From Candidatus Coprenecus stercorigallinarum (GTDB lineage: Bacteria; Bacteroidota; Bacteroidia; Bacteroidales; UBA932): a stretch of DNA of 64,000 nucleotides. Under the pieces are notes generated by a model. It made no database searches and was not told where the DNA came from. It saw nothing but the letters and a program-made list of their open reading frames with translations. The stretch is from the NCBI GenBank assembly GCA_018711305.1, contig DVIL01000036.1, forward strand, positions 1-64,000, written 5' to 3'. Of this stretch, positions 9,439-18,505 are shown piece after piece (position 1 is the first letter of the stretch; every line of letters starts with the position of its first letter). Made by a program: the position numbers and the translations under genes.

Positions 9439-11589
9439 TTATTCAACGATATCCAGTTCCTCAATGAGGTTGGTGGCTCCGCCGAACTTCTCGATGATAA
9501 AGAGGACGTAGCGGATGTCCACGCTGATGCATCTCTGGAGCTCGGGCTCGAAGATGATGTCACCGCTCATTGACTCCCAGTTGCCGTCAAAGGCCAGACC
9601 GATGAGCTCGCCGCGGCCGTTCATGATCGGAGAGCCGGAGTTACCGCCGGTAATGTCGAGGTTGCCGATGAACGCTACCGGCATCTCGCCCTTGTCGTTG
9701 GCATAACGGCCATAGTCCTTGGCCTCGTACAGTTCCTTCAGTTTCTCGGGAACCACGAACTCCCAGTTGTTCGGATCTTCCTTCTCCATCACGCCCTTGA
9801 GGGTGGTGTAGTAGTTGTAGAAAACGGCATCGCGGGGATAGTAGGGCAGGACTGTTCCGTAAGTCAGACGCATGGTGAAGTTGGCATCGGGATAGATGGC
9901 CTCGCCCTCGCGCATCTCGAGAGTACCTGCGATATAGTCTTTCTTGCCCTGGGCAAACTGCTCTGAGAACGAACTGTACACCTCAGCATGAGGGCGTACG
10001 GCAGCGAGATAGGACTCCCTGATCTTTGCGGCGGGGTCATTGTTCAAAGCCTCGGTATCCCCGGCAGCTATTGCAGCATTTACCTTATCCAAAGATGTAT
10101 ACAGAGACTTGTCATACAGGTCCTCCACAAAAGCGTTGATATCACCTCCGAAACGGCTGTCGATATCCTGATAGAACGAAGGCAGCTGGTCTGCGGGAAT
10201 GCTCTCCTTGAGCAGCTGTATCATGGCTACGGCCACTTTCCTGTCAGTAGGCATCGAATAGTCCTCGTAGAATGATTCCAGACGGCGGCTTACTGTTGCC
10301 AGCTGCTCCTCCTTTGCTGCAGGATCCGCGGCCGCAAGGGCATCCGTAATCCTCTTGCCGTTGGCCGAAGCGCTCACAAGCTCGATACGGCCTACGCTTT
10401 CATTGATGTAGGTCATCAGGATATTGTCATTCTTGCGTCCCTCAACGGCAGCATTGATGTTCTCGAGAGCCTTGCCGTAACGGGCGATACGCTCCTCGCC
10501 GCCGGCATTGACCCACTCGGTGAAAGCCTGCTCCTCAGCGGCGCGGCGTGCTTCTACCCCGAGTTTCTCGAATGTCTCGTTCATACCGATCCACTTTTTC
10601 CAGCCGTTGGACGAGCCGGCATATTTGCTGGCGTACTGGAGCATGATCTTAGGGTCAGCCTCCATGTCGGCCATCAGCACGTCCTGACGGAGGGTACGGA
10701 CCTTGATAGCGGCCTCGTTGCGCTCGGCAGTCTCGCGGAGTTCGGAAGCGGTCATGAAACGGTTGGTGGAGCCGGGATATCCCATGATCATGGCGGGAGA
10801 GCCCTCCTCGTAACCTGCGATAGACACCTTCAGATACTGTTTCGGGGTATAGGGCACATTGTCCTCGGAATACTCGGCGGGGTTGTTGTTCTGGTCGGCA
10901 TATACACGGAAGATGGAGAAGTCTCCGGTATGACGGGGCCACATCCAGTTGTCGGTATCGGCGCCGAACTTACCTATCGCCTGAGGGGGAGCACCTACGA
11001 AACGTACGTCCCTGTACACCTTGTACACGATGAAGTAATAGGTATTGCCGCCATAGAACGAGTTGATACCGCCGACAGTGAACTTATCGTCGCAGCCGGC
11101 CTTCTTGGCGAGCTTGTTCTCGAGTTTGGCCATGGCCTTCTCCCTGTCCTCGGAAGTCTTTGCCTTGGCCAGCGCCTTGTTTACCTGCTCGGTCACATCG
11201 GTAAAACTCTCGAGGAATCTCACGCTGAGACCCGGAGCGGGGAGCTCCTCCTCAAGGCTCATGGCCCAGTAGCCGTCGCGGAGGTAATTGTGTTCCACGG
11301 AACTGAGGCTCTGGATTGTACCGAAACCGCAATGGTGGTTGGTGAAGAGCAGTCCCTTGTCGGAAACGATCTCACCGGTACATCCGCCGCCGAAAATCAC
11401 GATAGCGTCCTTCAGCGAAGAATTGTTCAGGTCATATATCTGCTGAGGTGTGATTTCAAATCCCAACTCAGTCATTTTCCCGCTGTTCATTTTTTCCAGC
11501 AGGGGCAGCAGCCACATACCCTCGTCAGCCTTCACGGGAGCCAGGGGCAGAAGCAGCAGCATCAAGCCAAGCAATGTTGATTTTTTCAT
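9439..11589 (-). CDS. S46-family dipeptidyl-peptidase, DPP7-like
   Basis: The 716-aa protein has a signal peptide (MKKSTLLGLMLLLLPLAPVKA). Chymotrypsin-fold landmarks of family S46 are present: FTNHHCGF around residue 85 (catalytic His), an Asp region near WMWPRHTGDF, and GGNSGSP with the catalytic Ser at residue 651. It cleaves dipeptides from peptide N-termini in the periplasm of asaccharolytic or proteolytic Bacteroidetes. The residue 18 positions after the Ser is Gly669 (LAFDGNWE). As I recall the family, Gly there marks DPP7 (hydrophobic P1) and Arg marks DPP11 (acidic P1), so DPP7-type specificity is inferred. A well-matched promoter lies 29 bp upstream. Confidence 0.93.
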   Translation of the reverse strand: MKKSTLLGLMLLLLPLAPVKADEGMWLLPLLEKMNSGKMTELGFEITPQQIYDLNNSSLKDAIVIFGGGCTGEIVSDKGLLFTNHHCGFGTIQSLSSVEHNYLRDGYWAMSLEEELPAPGLSVRFLESFTDVTEQVNKALAKAKTSEDREKAMAKLENKLAKKAGCDDKFTVGGINSFYGGNTYYFIVYKVYRDVRFVGAPPQAIGKFGADTDNWMWPRHTGDFSIFRVYADQNNNPAEYSEDNVPYTPKQYLKVSIAGYEEGSPAMIMGYPGSTNRFMTASELRETAERNEAAIKVRTLRQDVLMADMEADPKIMLQYASKYAGSSNGWKKWIGMNETFEKLGVEARRAAEEQAFTEWVNAGGEERIARYGKALENINAAVEGRKNDNILMTYINESVGRIELVSASANGKRITDALAAADPAAKEEQLATVSRRLESFYEDYSMPTDRKVAVAMIQLLKESIPADQLPSFYQDIDSRFGGDINAFVEDLYDKSLYTSLDKVNAAIAAGDTEALNNDPAAKIRESYLAAVRPHAEVYSSFSEQFAQGKKDYIAGTLEMREGEAIYPDANFTMRLTYGTVLPYYPRDAVFYNYYTTLKGVMEKEDPNNWEFVVPEKLKELYEAKDYGRYANDKGEMPVAFIGNLDITGGNSGSPIMNGRGELIGLAFDGNWESMSGDIIFEPELQRCISVDIRYVLFIIEKFGGATNLIEELDIVE

Positions 11590-11604
11590 TTTTCCGAAAT
11601 TTTT

Positions 11605-11612
11605 TAAATTTG
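11605..11612 (+). promoter_or_regulatory. Putative -7 box for glycerate kinase gene
   Basis: TAAATTTG fits TAnnTTTG and lies 19 bp before the ATG at 11632. No TTTG is found at the expected upstream spacing; the nearest TTG is about 25 bp away. The box overlaps the transcription-start zone of the divergent peptidase promoter. Confidence 0.4.
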
Positions 11613-11617
11613 AGACA

Positions 11618-11649
11618 CAAATATAAAAAATATGAGCGGTTTTGGCAAA
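11618..11649 (-). promoter_or_regulatory. Promoter of the S46 peptidase gene
   Basis: On the minus strand this reads TTTG (11646-11649), 20 bp, TATATTTG (11618-11625). This matches the Bacteroidetes -33/-7 consensus TTTG-N19/21-TAnnTTTG. Transcription would begin about 11612 and the peptidase ATG is at 11589. The -33 box lies inside the first codons of the divergent glycerate kinase gene. Confidence 0.65.
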
Positions 11650-12795
11650 ATAGTAATAGCTGTTGACAAATTCAAGGGTTCAATGACCGCCGTGCAGGCC
11701 TCAGAGGCTATCCGGGACGGCATTACGGAAGGATGCCGGGAAGCCGGAAATGCAACTCCGGAAATCATCCTGCGTCCCATGGCGGACGGAGGGGAAGGCA
11801 GCATGGGGGTAATGGAAAGGGCCCTTCGGGAGAGCGGCAGAAGCTATCGGAAGGAATTCATTCCGACGGTCAATCACCTGGGCTCGCAGATCCTTGCCCC
11901 GGTACTGCTGTACAACGCGGAGGACGGCACCCGCTGCGCATTCGTGGAGATGGCCTCGGTATGCGGCCTCAACATGATACCGCGCGACCGGCGCAACCTC
12001 CTCCGCTCTACCACTTACGGTCTCGGCATTGTCCTGCGCGAATGCATCGGAAGCCACGGAGTGAGGGAGATACTCATGGCTATCGGCGGAAGCGGCACCA
12101 ACGACGGGGGCTTCGGCCTGCTTTCTGCCCTCGGGTGGTCCTTCTCAAACTCCAGTCCCTTCCGCAACAGGGACATACCCACTTTCATCAGCGGCATTGA
12201 GACAGCCTCCGACCGCTCTGTGGATGACATCTGTCCCCATCTGCGCCAGACCCGCATCACCGTAGCCACCGACGTGACAAGCCCGCTGCTCGGTCCTCTC
12301 GGAGCCACGGCGGTATACGGTCCGCAGAAAGGATGCCGCAAGCAGGACATCCCGGTATTCGAGAATGCTTTGGAAAACTGGGTGAGGGTCATCGGAGTTC
12401 CCGACTTCCCCGGGGCCGGAGCTGCCGGAGGTACGGGATACGCCCTGAAAGCCGCTTTAGGAGCGGAACTTGCGGCCGGATGGCAGGTCTTCGCCTCCAT
12501 GCTGCATCTGGAAGAGGAGATTGCGTCGGCCGATCTGGTCATCACCGGCGAGGGCCGCTTCGACAAGTCATCCCTGACCGGCAAACTGCCCGCCGGCATC
12601 GCCACCCTGTGCCGCCGTTACGACAAGCCCCTCTGGATCGTCACCGGCACCTGCCGGGTTCCGGCAGACCAGCTTGCAGCCATAGGCATTTCCCGTGTCA
12701 TCGAACTTTCATCCTCGGCTGCCCCGGGCGAAGACACCTACGGTGACGCGCCGGCCATTATCCGGCATGCCGTAGCCTCGGCCCTGCAGGACTGA
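11632..12795 (+). CDS. Glycerate kinase (GckA/GlxK type I family)
   Basis: The 387-aa protein begins FGKIVIAVDKFKGSMTAVQA, the hallmark of the GarK/GlxK family. Later motifs are MADGGEGS, MAIGGSGTNDGGFGLLSALG and ITGEGRFDKSSLTGK. The enzyme phosphorylates D-glycerate with ATP, giving 2-phosphoglycerate, and so feeds glycerate from sugar-acid or serine breakdown into glycolysis. Length and motif order are normal. It is divergent from the S46 peptidase (42 bp between ATGs) and convergent with the esterase gene (15 bp between stops). No other glycerate-pathway gene is adjacent. Confidence 0.93.
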   Translation: MSGFGKIVIAVDKFKGSMTAVQASEAIRDGITEGCREAGNATPEIILRPMADGGEGSMGVMERALRESGRSYRKEFIPTVNHLGSQILAPVLLYNAEDGTRCAFVEMASVCGLNMIPRDRRNLLRSTTYGLGIVLRECIGSHGVREILMAIGGSGTNDGGFGLLSALGWSFSNSSPFRNRDIPTFISGIETASDRSVDDICPHLRQTRITVATDVTSPLLGPLGATAVYGPQKGCRKQDIPVFENALENWVRVIGVPDFPGAGAAGGTGYALKAALGAELAAGWQVFASMLHLEEEIASADLVITGEGRFDKSSLTGKLPAGIATLCRRYDKPLWIVTGTCRVPADQLAAIGISRVIELSSSAAPGEDTYGDAPAIIRHAVASALQD

Positions 12796-12810
12796 GGGAC
12801 AGGAAGGTGG

Positions 12811-13998
12811 CTACCGGAACAGAAGAGGCAGGAACTCCGTGAGGTAGATCCGCCAATTGCGCCATATATGCCCCCCGCCATTCTCATAGTAGGTATAGGG
12901 CCAGTCATGACTGTCCAGAAATGCGCGGTAGTCCTCATTATACCCGTACAGGAAATCCTCCTTGCCGATACCTATCCAGTAAAGAGCCGGCTCCTTGGAG
13001 AACTGCTCGGCCAGACTGCTCTCGATATCCGAATACGCCCCGGCGGCGGAACCGCCTTCCGTCCTCTTCTCCCTCGGCATTACAGCCGCTGAAAACAGGC
13101 CCACGTAATCGAACATGTCCGGGTACATCCTCGAGATGTTCATCGCATGGCCGCCACCCATCGAAAGACCGGCTATGGCTCTGAAAGCCTTGTCCTTGCG
13201 CACACGGTAATGCTGCTCGACATAGTTGACGATATCGGGGAAGGACTCCTCCATCGTACAGGCTGCCTCTCCGGAGCGGTTGAAATCAGGCTGCTCCAGA
13301 CCGCCCGGTGCCTGACCGGGGGCAGCATCGTTGAATACATGGCCGTTAGGCATTACCACTATCATCGGCAAGCAGCGGCCGGCAGCTATGAGATTGTCCA
13401 GAATCTCCGCTGCCCTGCCCAGGTCGCTCCAGGCCTCCTCGTCCCCGCCCATGCCGTGCAGCAGATAAAGCACAGGATACCGGCCCTTGCCGTTGTCATA
13501 GCCAGCAGGAGTGTAGACTGTCATGCGGCGGACCGTCCCTAAAGCCGGACTGTCATACCAGACTTTGGAGACAGTACCGTGCGGAACGTCCTGCACGGAA
13601 TACAGGTCTCCGGGATTACCTTCCACGATGAAATAATTTGTCAGAGAGGAGACATCCCTCTTTATGAAAACATTGGACATGTCCAGGACCCTCAGTCCGT
13701 CCACTATGAAAGTATAGCTGTAGAGCTCTGAGCGAAGCGGAGGAGTCGTATGCTCCCAGACACCGTCCTCGCCCTCACGGAGCTCTGCCCTGTAATTGCC
13801 CTGGAAATCACCCTCGACCCATACCTCCACCGCCTTCGGTGCGAACAGACGGAATGTAACCCTGCCGTCAGGATGTACTTCAGGAGAGGTGACTGCCCGT
13901 GTAGACCAGATGGCCTGCTGCGCTCCGGCTTGAAATACTGATAGAAGTACGGCGGTCAGAAAAGCTGCCGCGCTTCTGTTCCAATTTACAACAAACAT
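12811..13998 (-). CDS. Secreted esterase, CE1-like (E-set domain + alpha/beta hydrolase)
   Basis: The 395-aa protein has a signal peptide (AAAFLTAVLLSVFQAGAQ). An N-terminal immunoglobulin-like E-set/CBM48 domain (about 35-115; VTFRLFAPKAVEVWVEGDF) precedes an esterase-D-type hydrolase. Catalytic signs are the oxyanion region LLHGMGGDEEAW, the nucleophile elbow GLSMGGG and a late His in GGGHIWRNW. This architecture is common in Bacteroidetes acetyl-xylan and feruloyl esterases and in enterochelin-esterase-like proteins, so it probably removes acyl groups from plant or host glycans. It starts 18 bp after the debranching-enzyme gene on the same strand, which supports a joint role in carbohydrate use. 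Confidence 0.85.
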   Translation of the reverse strand: MFVVNWNRSAAAFLTAVLLSVFQAGAQQAIWSTRAVTSPEVHPDGRVTFRLFAPKAVEVWVEGDFQGNYRAELREGEDGVWEHTTPPLRSELYSYTFIVDGLRVLDMSNVFIKRDVSSLTNYFIVEGNPGDLYSVQDVPHGTVSKVWYDSPALGTVRRMTVYTPAGYDNGKGRYPVLYLLHGMGGDEEAWSDLGRAAEILDNLIAAGRCLPMIVVMPNGHVFNDAAPGQAPGGLEQPDFNRSGEAACTMEESFPDIVNYVEQHYRVRKDKAFRAIAGLSMGGGHAMNISRMYPDMFDYVGLFSAAVMPREKRTEGGSAAGAYSDIESSLAEQFSKEPALYWIGIGKEDFLYGYNEDYRAFLDSHDWPYTYYENGGGHIWRNWRIYLTEFLPLLFR

Positions 13999-14016
13999 AA
14001 TCCTTACTTTTTATAA

Positions 14017-16347
14017 TTATTCTATACTCTGATAATCCAGGGGAGGGTCAAAATAGCGGGACAGCGACTTGAGGTTCTCGCGGTAGTTGGGAGCAGCGAA
14101 GTCCGTACCTTCGAAGAAGCGGTTCCACTCCTCGTGGAGAGCGGCAATATGCGGGTCCGCCTCAGCCTCCGTCTCGTACAGTACCGTACCGTCGGAAGCG
14201 TACAGCCTGGCTGTGAGGGATTCGGGTGAACACGACAGGGTCAGCAGGCCGCCCTGTGGTACGGTCACTTCGACAGGGGCAAAGACCCCGATGGAGACGC
14301 TGAGAGTGACTTCCCGGGAAGCGGTCCACTCATAGCGGTATTCGGTCCGGCCGCCGGGGCGGGTGGCGTACTTGCAGTCCAGCGCTCCGTCGGCAATGCT
14401 GACACGCTGGTCCAGAGAGGTTATTACAGAAGGAATACGGGGCTGGATATCAATCCGGCCGCTGAGCATATCGGGCCGCACACCGAGGAAATACTGATCC
14501 CACACACGGATATGCTCTCCGTTGCTCCAGGCCTGGAGGAATGTACCCGAACGCCTTACCCAAGTGCTGCCCGGACGGGGCCATGGATCTGCGCATTCGG
14601 ACAGACTGCCGACCGCACCCTCACAGAGTGCCTGCCGGTTCATGTTGGAGAAAAGTCTGAACGCAAGGTCCTGCTGACCGTACTCTATCATCCTCTGCAT
14701 CGCCTGACCGTTGAGCCAGAGCCAGACAGTGCCGTTGTGATAGGCATCGTCCTTATGGTAGCGGTGCCACATCTCATGCCACGGATGGAACTGAGCGTCG
14801 TTCTGGTCGAGGCTCGACACGCCCCAGGGATAGACCAGGTGCTCCCACATCCGGCGGGTATCCTGCATTCTCAGCAGGGTATCGGATATCAGCTCGTGGG
14901 CGTAGACGGTATTGGGACGCAGCTGCAGGTCGGGAGTGCCGTCGGAATTGAGATGGTCGTATATGATGCCCGACTCGCGGTCGATGAAATCGTGCCCGAA
15001 ATTTGCGCGGACCTTTTCGGCCAGAGCCTCCCACTGCCGGGCCTTGCGCTCCTCGCCCATGTAACGGGCCATGTCTGCCGCACATCTGAGCTGCTGATAC
15101 CATAGGGCCTGGATATCCACCGCTCTGTCTCCGCGGGGAGAGCACGGGTATTGGCCCTGACGCTTGGCATCCATCCAAGTATCGGCGTCGGCATGGGTCA
15201 GATAGCCTCGGTCATCGGTGAAAAGCCGTGCCGAGGCGTCAGTGGCGGTCTTCACGGCGGGGTATATCTGCTTGATGAAGTCCACGTCTCCGGTGTATTT
15301 CAGATACTCGTAGGCCTGAATCACAAAGCGGGGAGTACCGTCGGTGGTGTTGTAAAGAATACCGTCGAGGTTCAGGCGGTTAGGTACGCGGCCGTAAGTC
15401 TCCGACTCCGGGTCGGTATCCTGATAGCGGGCAAATGACAGAAGAATATCCCGGGCGACATCGAACTCTCCGGTACAGAGCACTGCTCCCGGCATAGCAA
15501 TGAACATGTCCCTGCCCCAGAAATCGGTAAACCATGGAAAGCCGGCGTACATGCCCCAGCCGCCGTGCTGACGGGTCACCAGCTCGTCCGCAGTCAGTTC
15601 TATCCATGCGACAGCCCTGTCGAGAGAGGGCAGGTCGGAGCGCATGGCATTGTCATCCAGAAGAGCCTGCATCCGTTGCTGCCGCTGAGCGAGCCACTGC
15701 CGCCCTTCGGAGCGGAACTGCGAGGCGAGCTCCCGGCTTTCCGTCTCATTGCCGTAGGAGATGATGAAGCCGCCTGCATTGCGGGGAGCCTCCACTACCT
15801 TACCGTCGAAACTCAGCTGAACATCCGGATTCAGAGCGGAGATACGGACAAAATCTCCCCGTGCCTCCACCGCCGCGTATATCACGGAATTGCCGTCCTT
15901 GCGGGGCAGAGTGACATTGCTGCCGATAAGCTCCAGTCCTATCCGGCTGCCGGCCACGTCTTCAACTCCGACAAACAGTACCTTCCGGCTGTCCACCAGG
16001 GCAAATGTCTCCACAGCGCAGTCATGAACCCTCTCAAGCCGGTCAGGCCACACCGTAACGGAGGCATTCCTGCGGCTGAGCATCCTGCCGTCCACATACA
16101 GCCGGTAATCGGCGAAAATCCTCTTGGCCCGGATATTCCACCCGGCGTACCAGTCGCCGAAATCGTCCGCGGAAGTCTGGCCGTAATAGAAACCGGCCTC
16201 CTTGTCACTGTAAGAGTATTCCCTTGACTGACCGGATGGTACGGTAACTCCAAGTTCCTCAATCCGGAGAGGGGAATACGCGGCTGCTCCGGCTGTTGCG
16301 GCTGCCAACAGTACCGCCGCTGAAGTAATCCTGAGTGCTTTCTTCAT
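14017..16347 (-). CDS. Secreted amylo-alpha-1,6-glucosidase / glycogen-debranching-type enzyme
   Basis: The protein is 776 aa from ATG 16347 (MKKALRITSAAVLLA). The track start adds 53 residues reading through the promoter region and is rejected. A signal peptide ending ATAGAAA places it in the periplasm or at the surface, unlike cytoplasmic glycogen-debranching enzymes. The C-terminal (alpha/alpha)6 domain has the GDE-type signatures FPWFTDFWGRDMFIA, GRVPNRLNLDG and HADADTWMDAKR. It probably hydrolyses alpha-1,6 branches of starch-like oligosaccharides. A candidate -7 box TATCTTTG (minus strand, 16381-16388) lies 34 bp upstream. It is followed by the esterase in one likely operon. Confidence 0.85.
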   Translation of the reverse strand: MKKALRITSAAVLLAAATAGAAAYSPLRIEELGVTVPSGQSREYSYSDKEAGFYYGQTSADDFGDWYAGWNIRAKRIFADYRLYVDGRMLSRRNASVTVWPDRLERVHDCAVETFALVDSRKVLFVGVEDVAGSRIGLELIGSNVTLPRKDGNSVIYAAVEARGDFVRISALNPDVQLSFDGKVVEAPRNAGGFIISYGNETESRELASQFRSEGRQWLAQRQQRMQALLDDNAMRSDLPSLDRAVAWIELTADELVTRQHGGWGMYAGFPWFTDFWGRDMFIAMPGAVLCTGEFDVARDILLSFARYQDTDPESETYGRVPNRLNLDGILYNTTDGTPRFVIQAYEYLKYTGDVDFIKQIYPAVKTATDASARLFTDDRGYLTHADADTWMDAKRQGQYPCSPRGDRAVDIQALWYQQLRCAADMARYMGEERKARQWEALAEKVRANFGHDFIDRESGIIYDHLNSDGTPDLQLRPNTVYAHELISDTLLRMQDTRRMWEHLVYPWGVSSLDQNDAQFHPWHEMWHRYHKDDAYHNGTVWLWLNGQAMQRMIEYGQQDLAFRLFSNMNRQALCEGAVGSLSECADPWPRPGSTWVRRSGTFLQAWSNGEHIRVWDQYFLGVRPDMLSGRIDIQPRIPSVITSLDQRVSIADGALDCKYATRPGGRTEYRYEWTASREVTLSVSIGVFAPVEVTVPQGGLLTLSCSPESLTARLYASDGTVLYETEAEADPHIAALHEEWNRFFEGTDFAAPNYRENLKSLSRYFDPPLDYQSIE

Positions 16348-16465
16348 ATCGCTTGAATTATCGTTGTGAAAAAAATCATTCAAAGATACTAAGGAATATG
16401 AAGGATTGGAAAGATTCTCAAAAATGACGCATGTTATTTTTTGAAGATTCCTAAATTTGCAACCT

Positions 16466-17167
16466 ATGAGTGAGAAAAAATTAGTGATATTCGACCTGGA
16501 CGGCACCCTGCTCTACACCGTCCCCGACATCGCGGCGGCAACCAACCAGGCCCTTGCAGCCTGCGGCTATCCCGTCCATAGCGAAAAGGAAATAGCATCA
16601 TATATCGGAAACGGCATCAACAAGCTGTTCGAGAGAGCATTGCCGGAAGAAGCCCGCAACAAGGAAGAAGTACTGCGCATCAGGAGCCTCTTCCTGCCCT
16701 ACTACAATGAGCATTGTGCGGACGCGACCCGCCCATTCGACGGCATCCCGGAACTTCTCGCCACAATCTGCCGTTGCGGCATCCAGGTCGCCGTCGCCTC
16801 GAACAAATACCATCCCGCGACAGTCAGGCTCATGCAGCATTTCTTCCCTGAGATACCTTTCTGCGCCGTATTCGGAGAAAGGGAGGGAGTGCCCCGCAAG
16901 CCGGAGCCGGCGATAGTATGGGACATCCTTCGCGTGGCCGGAATCAGCTTTCCAGACCCCGGTCACAGCCCGTCACTGACAGCCGATGACGGACGCGGCA
17001 GCGTACTCTACATCGGGGATTCCGGCGTGGACATGCAGACCGCCGCCAACGCCGGCATCGAAGCCGTTGCCGTCACCTGGGGCTGCCGCACCCGCGAAGA
17101 ATTGGCATCCTGTTCCCCCGCCCACATAGTGGACAGGCCGGAGCAGATTGCGGAGATACTGTTTTGA
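16466..17167 (+). CDS. HAD-superfamily hydrolase, phosphoglycolate-phosphatase-like
   Basis: The protein is 233 aa from ATG 16466; the track start at 16457 is a TTG. HAD motif I is VIFDLDGTL, motif II lies in AVASNKYHPATV, motif III is the RKPEPAI lysine, and motif IV is YIGDSGVDMQTAANAG. The cap region (VPDIAAATNQAL, YIGNGINKLFERALPEEA) matches Gph-type phosphatases, which dephosphorylate 2-phosphoglycolate or similar small phosphates. The -7 box TAAATTTG (16452-16459) ends only 6 bp before the ATG, so the message may be nearly leaderless. It is divergent from the debranching-enzyme gene. Confidence 0.85.
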   Translation: MSEKKLVIFDLDGTLLYTVPDIAAATNQALAACGYPVHSEKEIASYIGNGINKLFERALPEEARNKEEVLRIRSLFLPYYNEHCADATRPFDGIPELLATICRCGIQVAVASNKYHPATVRLMQHFFPEIPFCAVFGEREGVPRKPEPAIVWDILRVAGISFPDPGHSPSLTADDGRGSVLYIGDSGVDMQTAANAGIEAVAVTWGCRTREELASCSPAHIVDRPEQIAEILF

Positions 17168-17214
17168 CTTCCGGATTCAACAATCTAATCCAACCGGCAT
17201 ATCACGTGCAACAG

Positions 17215-17252
17215 GAAGGTGACGATGAAACACCATTTTCGTCGGCACCTTC
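17215..17252 (+). repeat. 38-bp hairpin repeat, copy A
   Basis: GAAGGTGACGA, a 16-nt loop and TCGGCACCTTC form an imperfect stem of 11-bp arms. Seven more copies of exactly 38 bp occur at 28401, 39634, 39740, 39846, 39952, 61655 and 61761. The left flank (ATCACGTGCAAC) matches that of the 61655 copy, and the right flank (TTCTGGGCTACCTT) resembles that after the 61761 copy. This copy is therefore a one-hairpin version of the 61-kb element. The rest of the 17168-17482 gap holds one AGTCTGTTTT motif (17322) and nothing I can call a gene. Confidence 0.85.
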
Positions 17253-17482
17253 TGGGCTACCTTAAGCAATACGGAACAAGAAGAACCTCTTGTCAGAAAT
17301 CCCTCTGAGATTGGCTCTGAGGAGTCTGTTTTGGCGTTGAAGGGCTACGCCATGGCATTGGACGAGCGGAAATACGCCAGACATTGCTTGTGGAAGGGGA
17401 AGGGAGGTTCCAAACCGCTACCGCCTGCAAAGTACCTGCACCGTATCCTTCATTATTCCGGCTTCACTCCGGCCTCCATTCC

Positions 17483-17659
17483 CACGATGCTTTTTAGTTA
17501 CATTGTAATGGATTATAAATAAAGCGATTAACGAAATGTCAGAATTCAACATGAAGCGAAAACAGGACATTTCAGTCCCAAAACGCGCCATGTTCAAAAT
17601 AGCTATATTGGCAACATGCTTAGTATCAAGCATATTTGTTATAACTAAAAAGCATCGTG
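17483..17659. mobile_element. 177-bp MITE-like element, copy 1
   Basis: The element begins CACGATGCTTTTTAGTTA and ends with its exact reverse complement (TAACTAAAAAGCATCGTG), giving perfect 18-bp terminal inverted repeats. It has no coding capacity. An inner stretch AATTCAACATGAAGCGAAAA matches, in reverse orientation, the second copy at 28177-28353, which is also exactly 177 bp. No target-site duplication is evident. It lies directly 5' of the decayed AlbA_2 gene and may mark an insertion into it. Confidence 0.8.
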
Positions 17660-17665
17660 AGAAAT

Positions 17666-18454
17666 ATGTTTGATGGCATCTGTTTCACTATGCAGCGCAA
17701 TTTATCGGACTATAGAAATTTTGCTTTTCTGTCTTTGACGGTTTTCAATTTATCGGGGGTAAGTTTGCGGATAATCATTTCGAAGAATCCATGTTCTCTG
17801 ACAATCCTTCCAAATTTTTCCCATATACCCAAGTCGATATCGTTGTGTATCCGAATGGCAAACTACAGGATCCTTCAAACTTCATAGAGGTTCCTTCCAT
17901 CAAAGGCACTGTGGACTTTATGATTAACGAGGTAATGACATATTTGCGGACAAATATCATCAAAGAGCGCGTGCTCAAACCGGGAGACAAGGCTGAATCC
18001 ATACGTTTTTCTTCAATTATCCGTATCAGGCATTGGAAGAAGCTGTTGTCAACAGTCTTTACCACAGAGATTACCAGATGCGCGAGCCCGTGGAGATTAC
18101 TATTGAGCCGGACTGCATTCGAATAATCAGCTACGGCGGGCCGGACCGGTCCATAAGATTAGACGACCTTAACCGTGGCGCGGCTCATGCGCGGCGTTAC
18201 TGTAACCGCAAACTCGGGGATTTTCTAAAAGAACTGGATCTTAGGCATTCATCCAAAATGAGCCCCAAAAATCAATTGTTCTCACCCCAAGGCAGAGCAA
18301 GATGTTGAAGTTGATAAGGAGTAATGACAGAATCACGCGGGCACAAATGTCCGAAGAGTTGAAAATATCGGAGGCCACCATCAAGAGGGAGATAAAGCAC
18401 TTAAAGGAGCACGGGATTCTGAGTTATGACGGCCCTGCAAAATCAGGCAAGTAG
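17666..18454 (+). pseudogene. Decayed ATP-binding AlbA_2/HATPase_c_4-type regulator
   Basis: Pieces in different frames line up with one family of putative ATP-binding transcriptional regulators. The first is GGKFADNHFEESMFSDNPSK, continuing FFPYTQVDIVVYPNGK. After a frame change near 18010 comes NYPYQALEEAVVNSLYHRDY and VEITIEPDCIRIISYGGPDR. A later fragment LGDFLKELDL is followed by an out-of-frame winged helix (RITRAQMSEELKISEATIKR) ending at 18454. At least two frameshifts and an internal deletion are visible, and the N-terminal AlbA_2 domain is missing. The 177-bp MITE abuts the 5' end. An intact relative with an AlbA_2 domain is at 28754-29638. Exact limits are uncertain. Confidence 0.7.
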
Positions 18455-18505
18455 ACCATAAACCCTTCTGTAAACATAAAACCAAGTAGTGTGGTCTGGC
18501 TCCGG

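Noticed and set aside
12811-16347. Debranching enzyme plus esterase as a full polysaccharide utilisation locus with the SusC/D at 3-7 kb
   Set aside because: The SusC/D operon is on a separate transcript, has its own sigma system and redox genes, and is several unrelated genes away.
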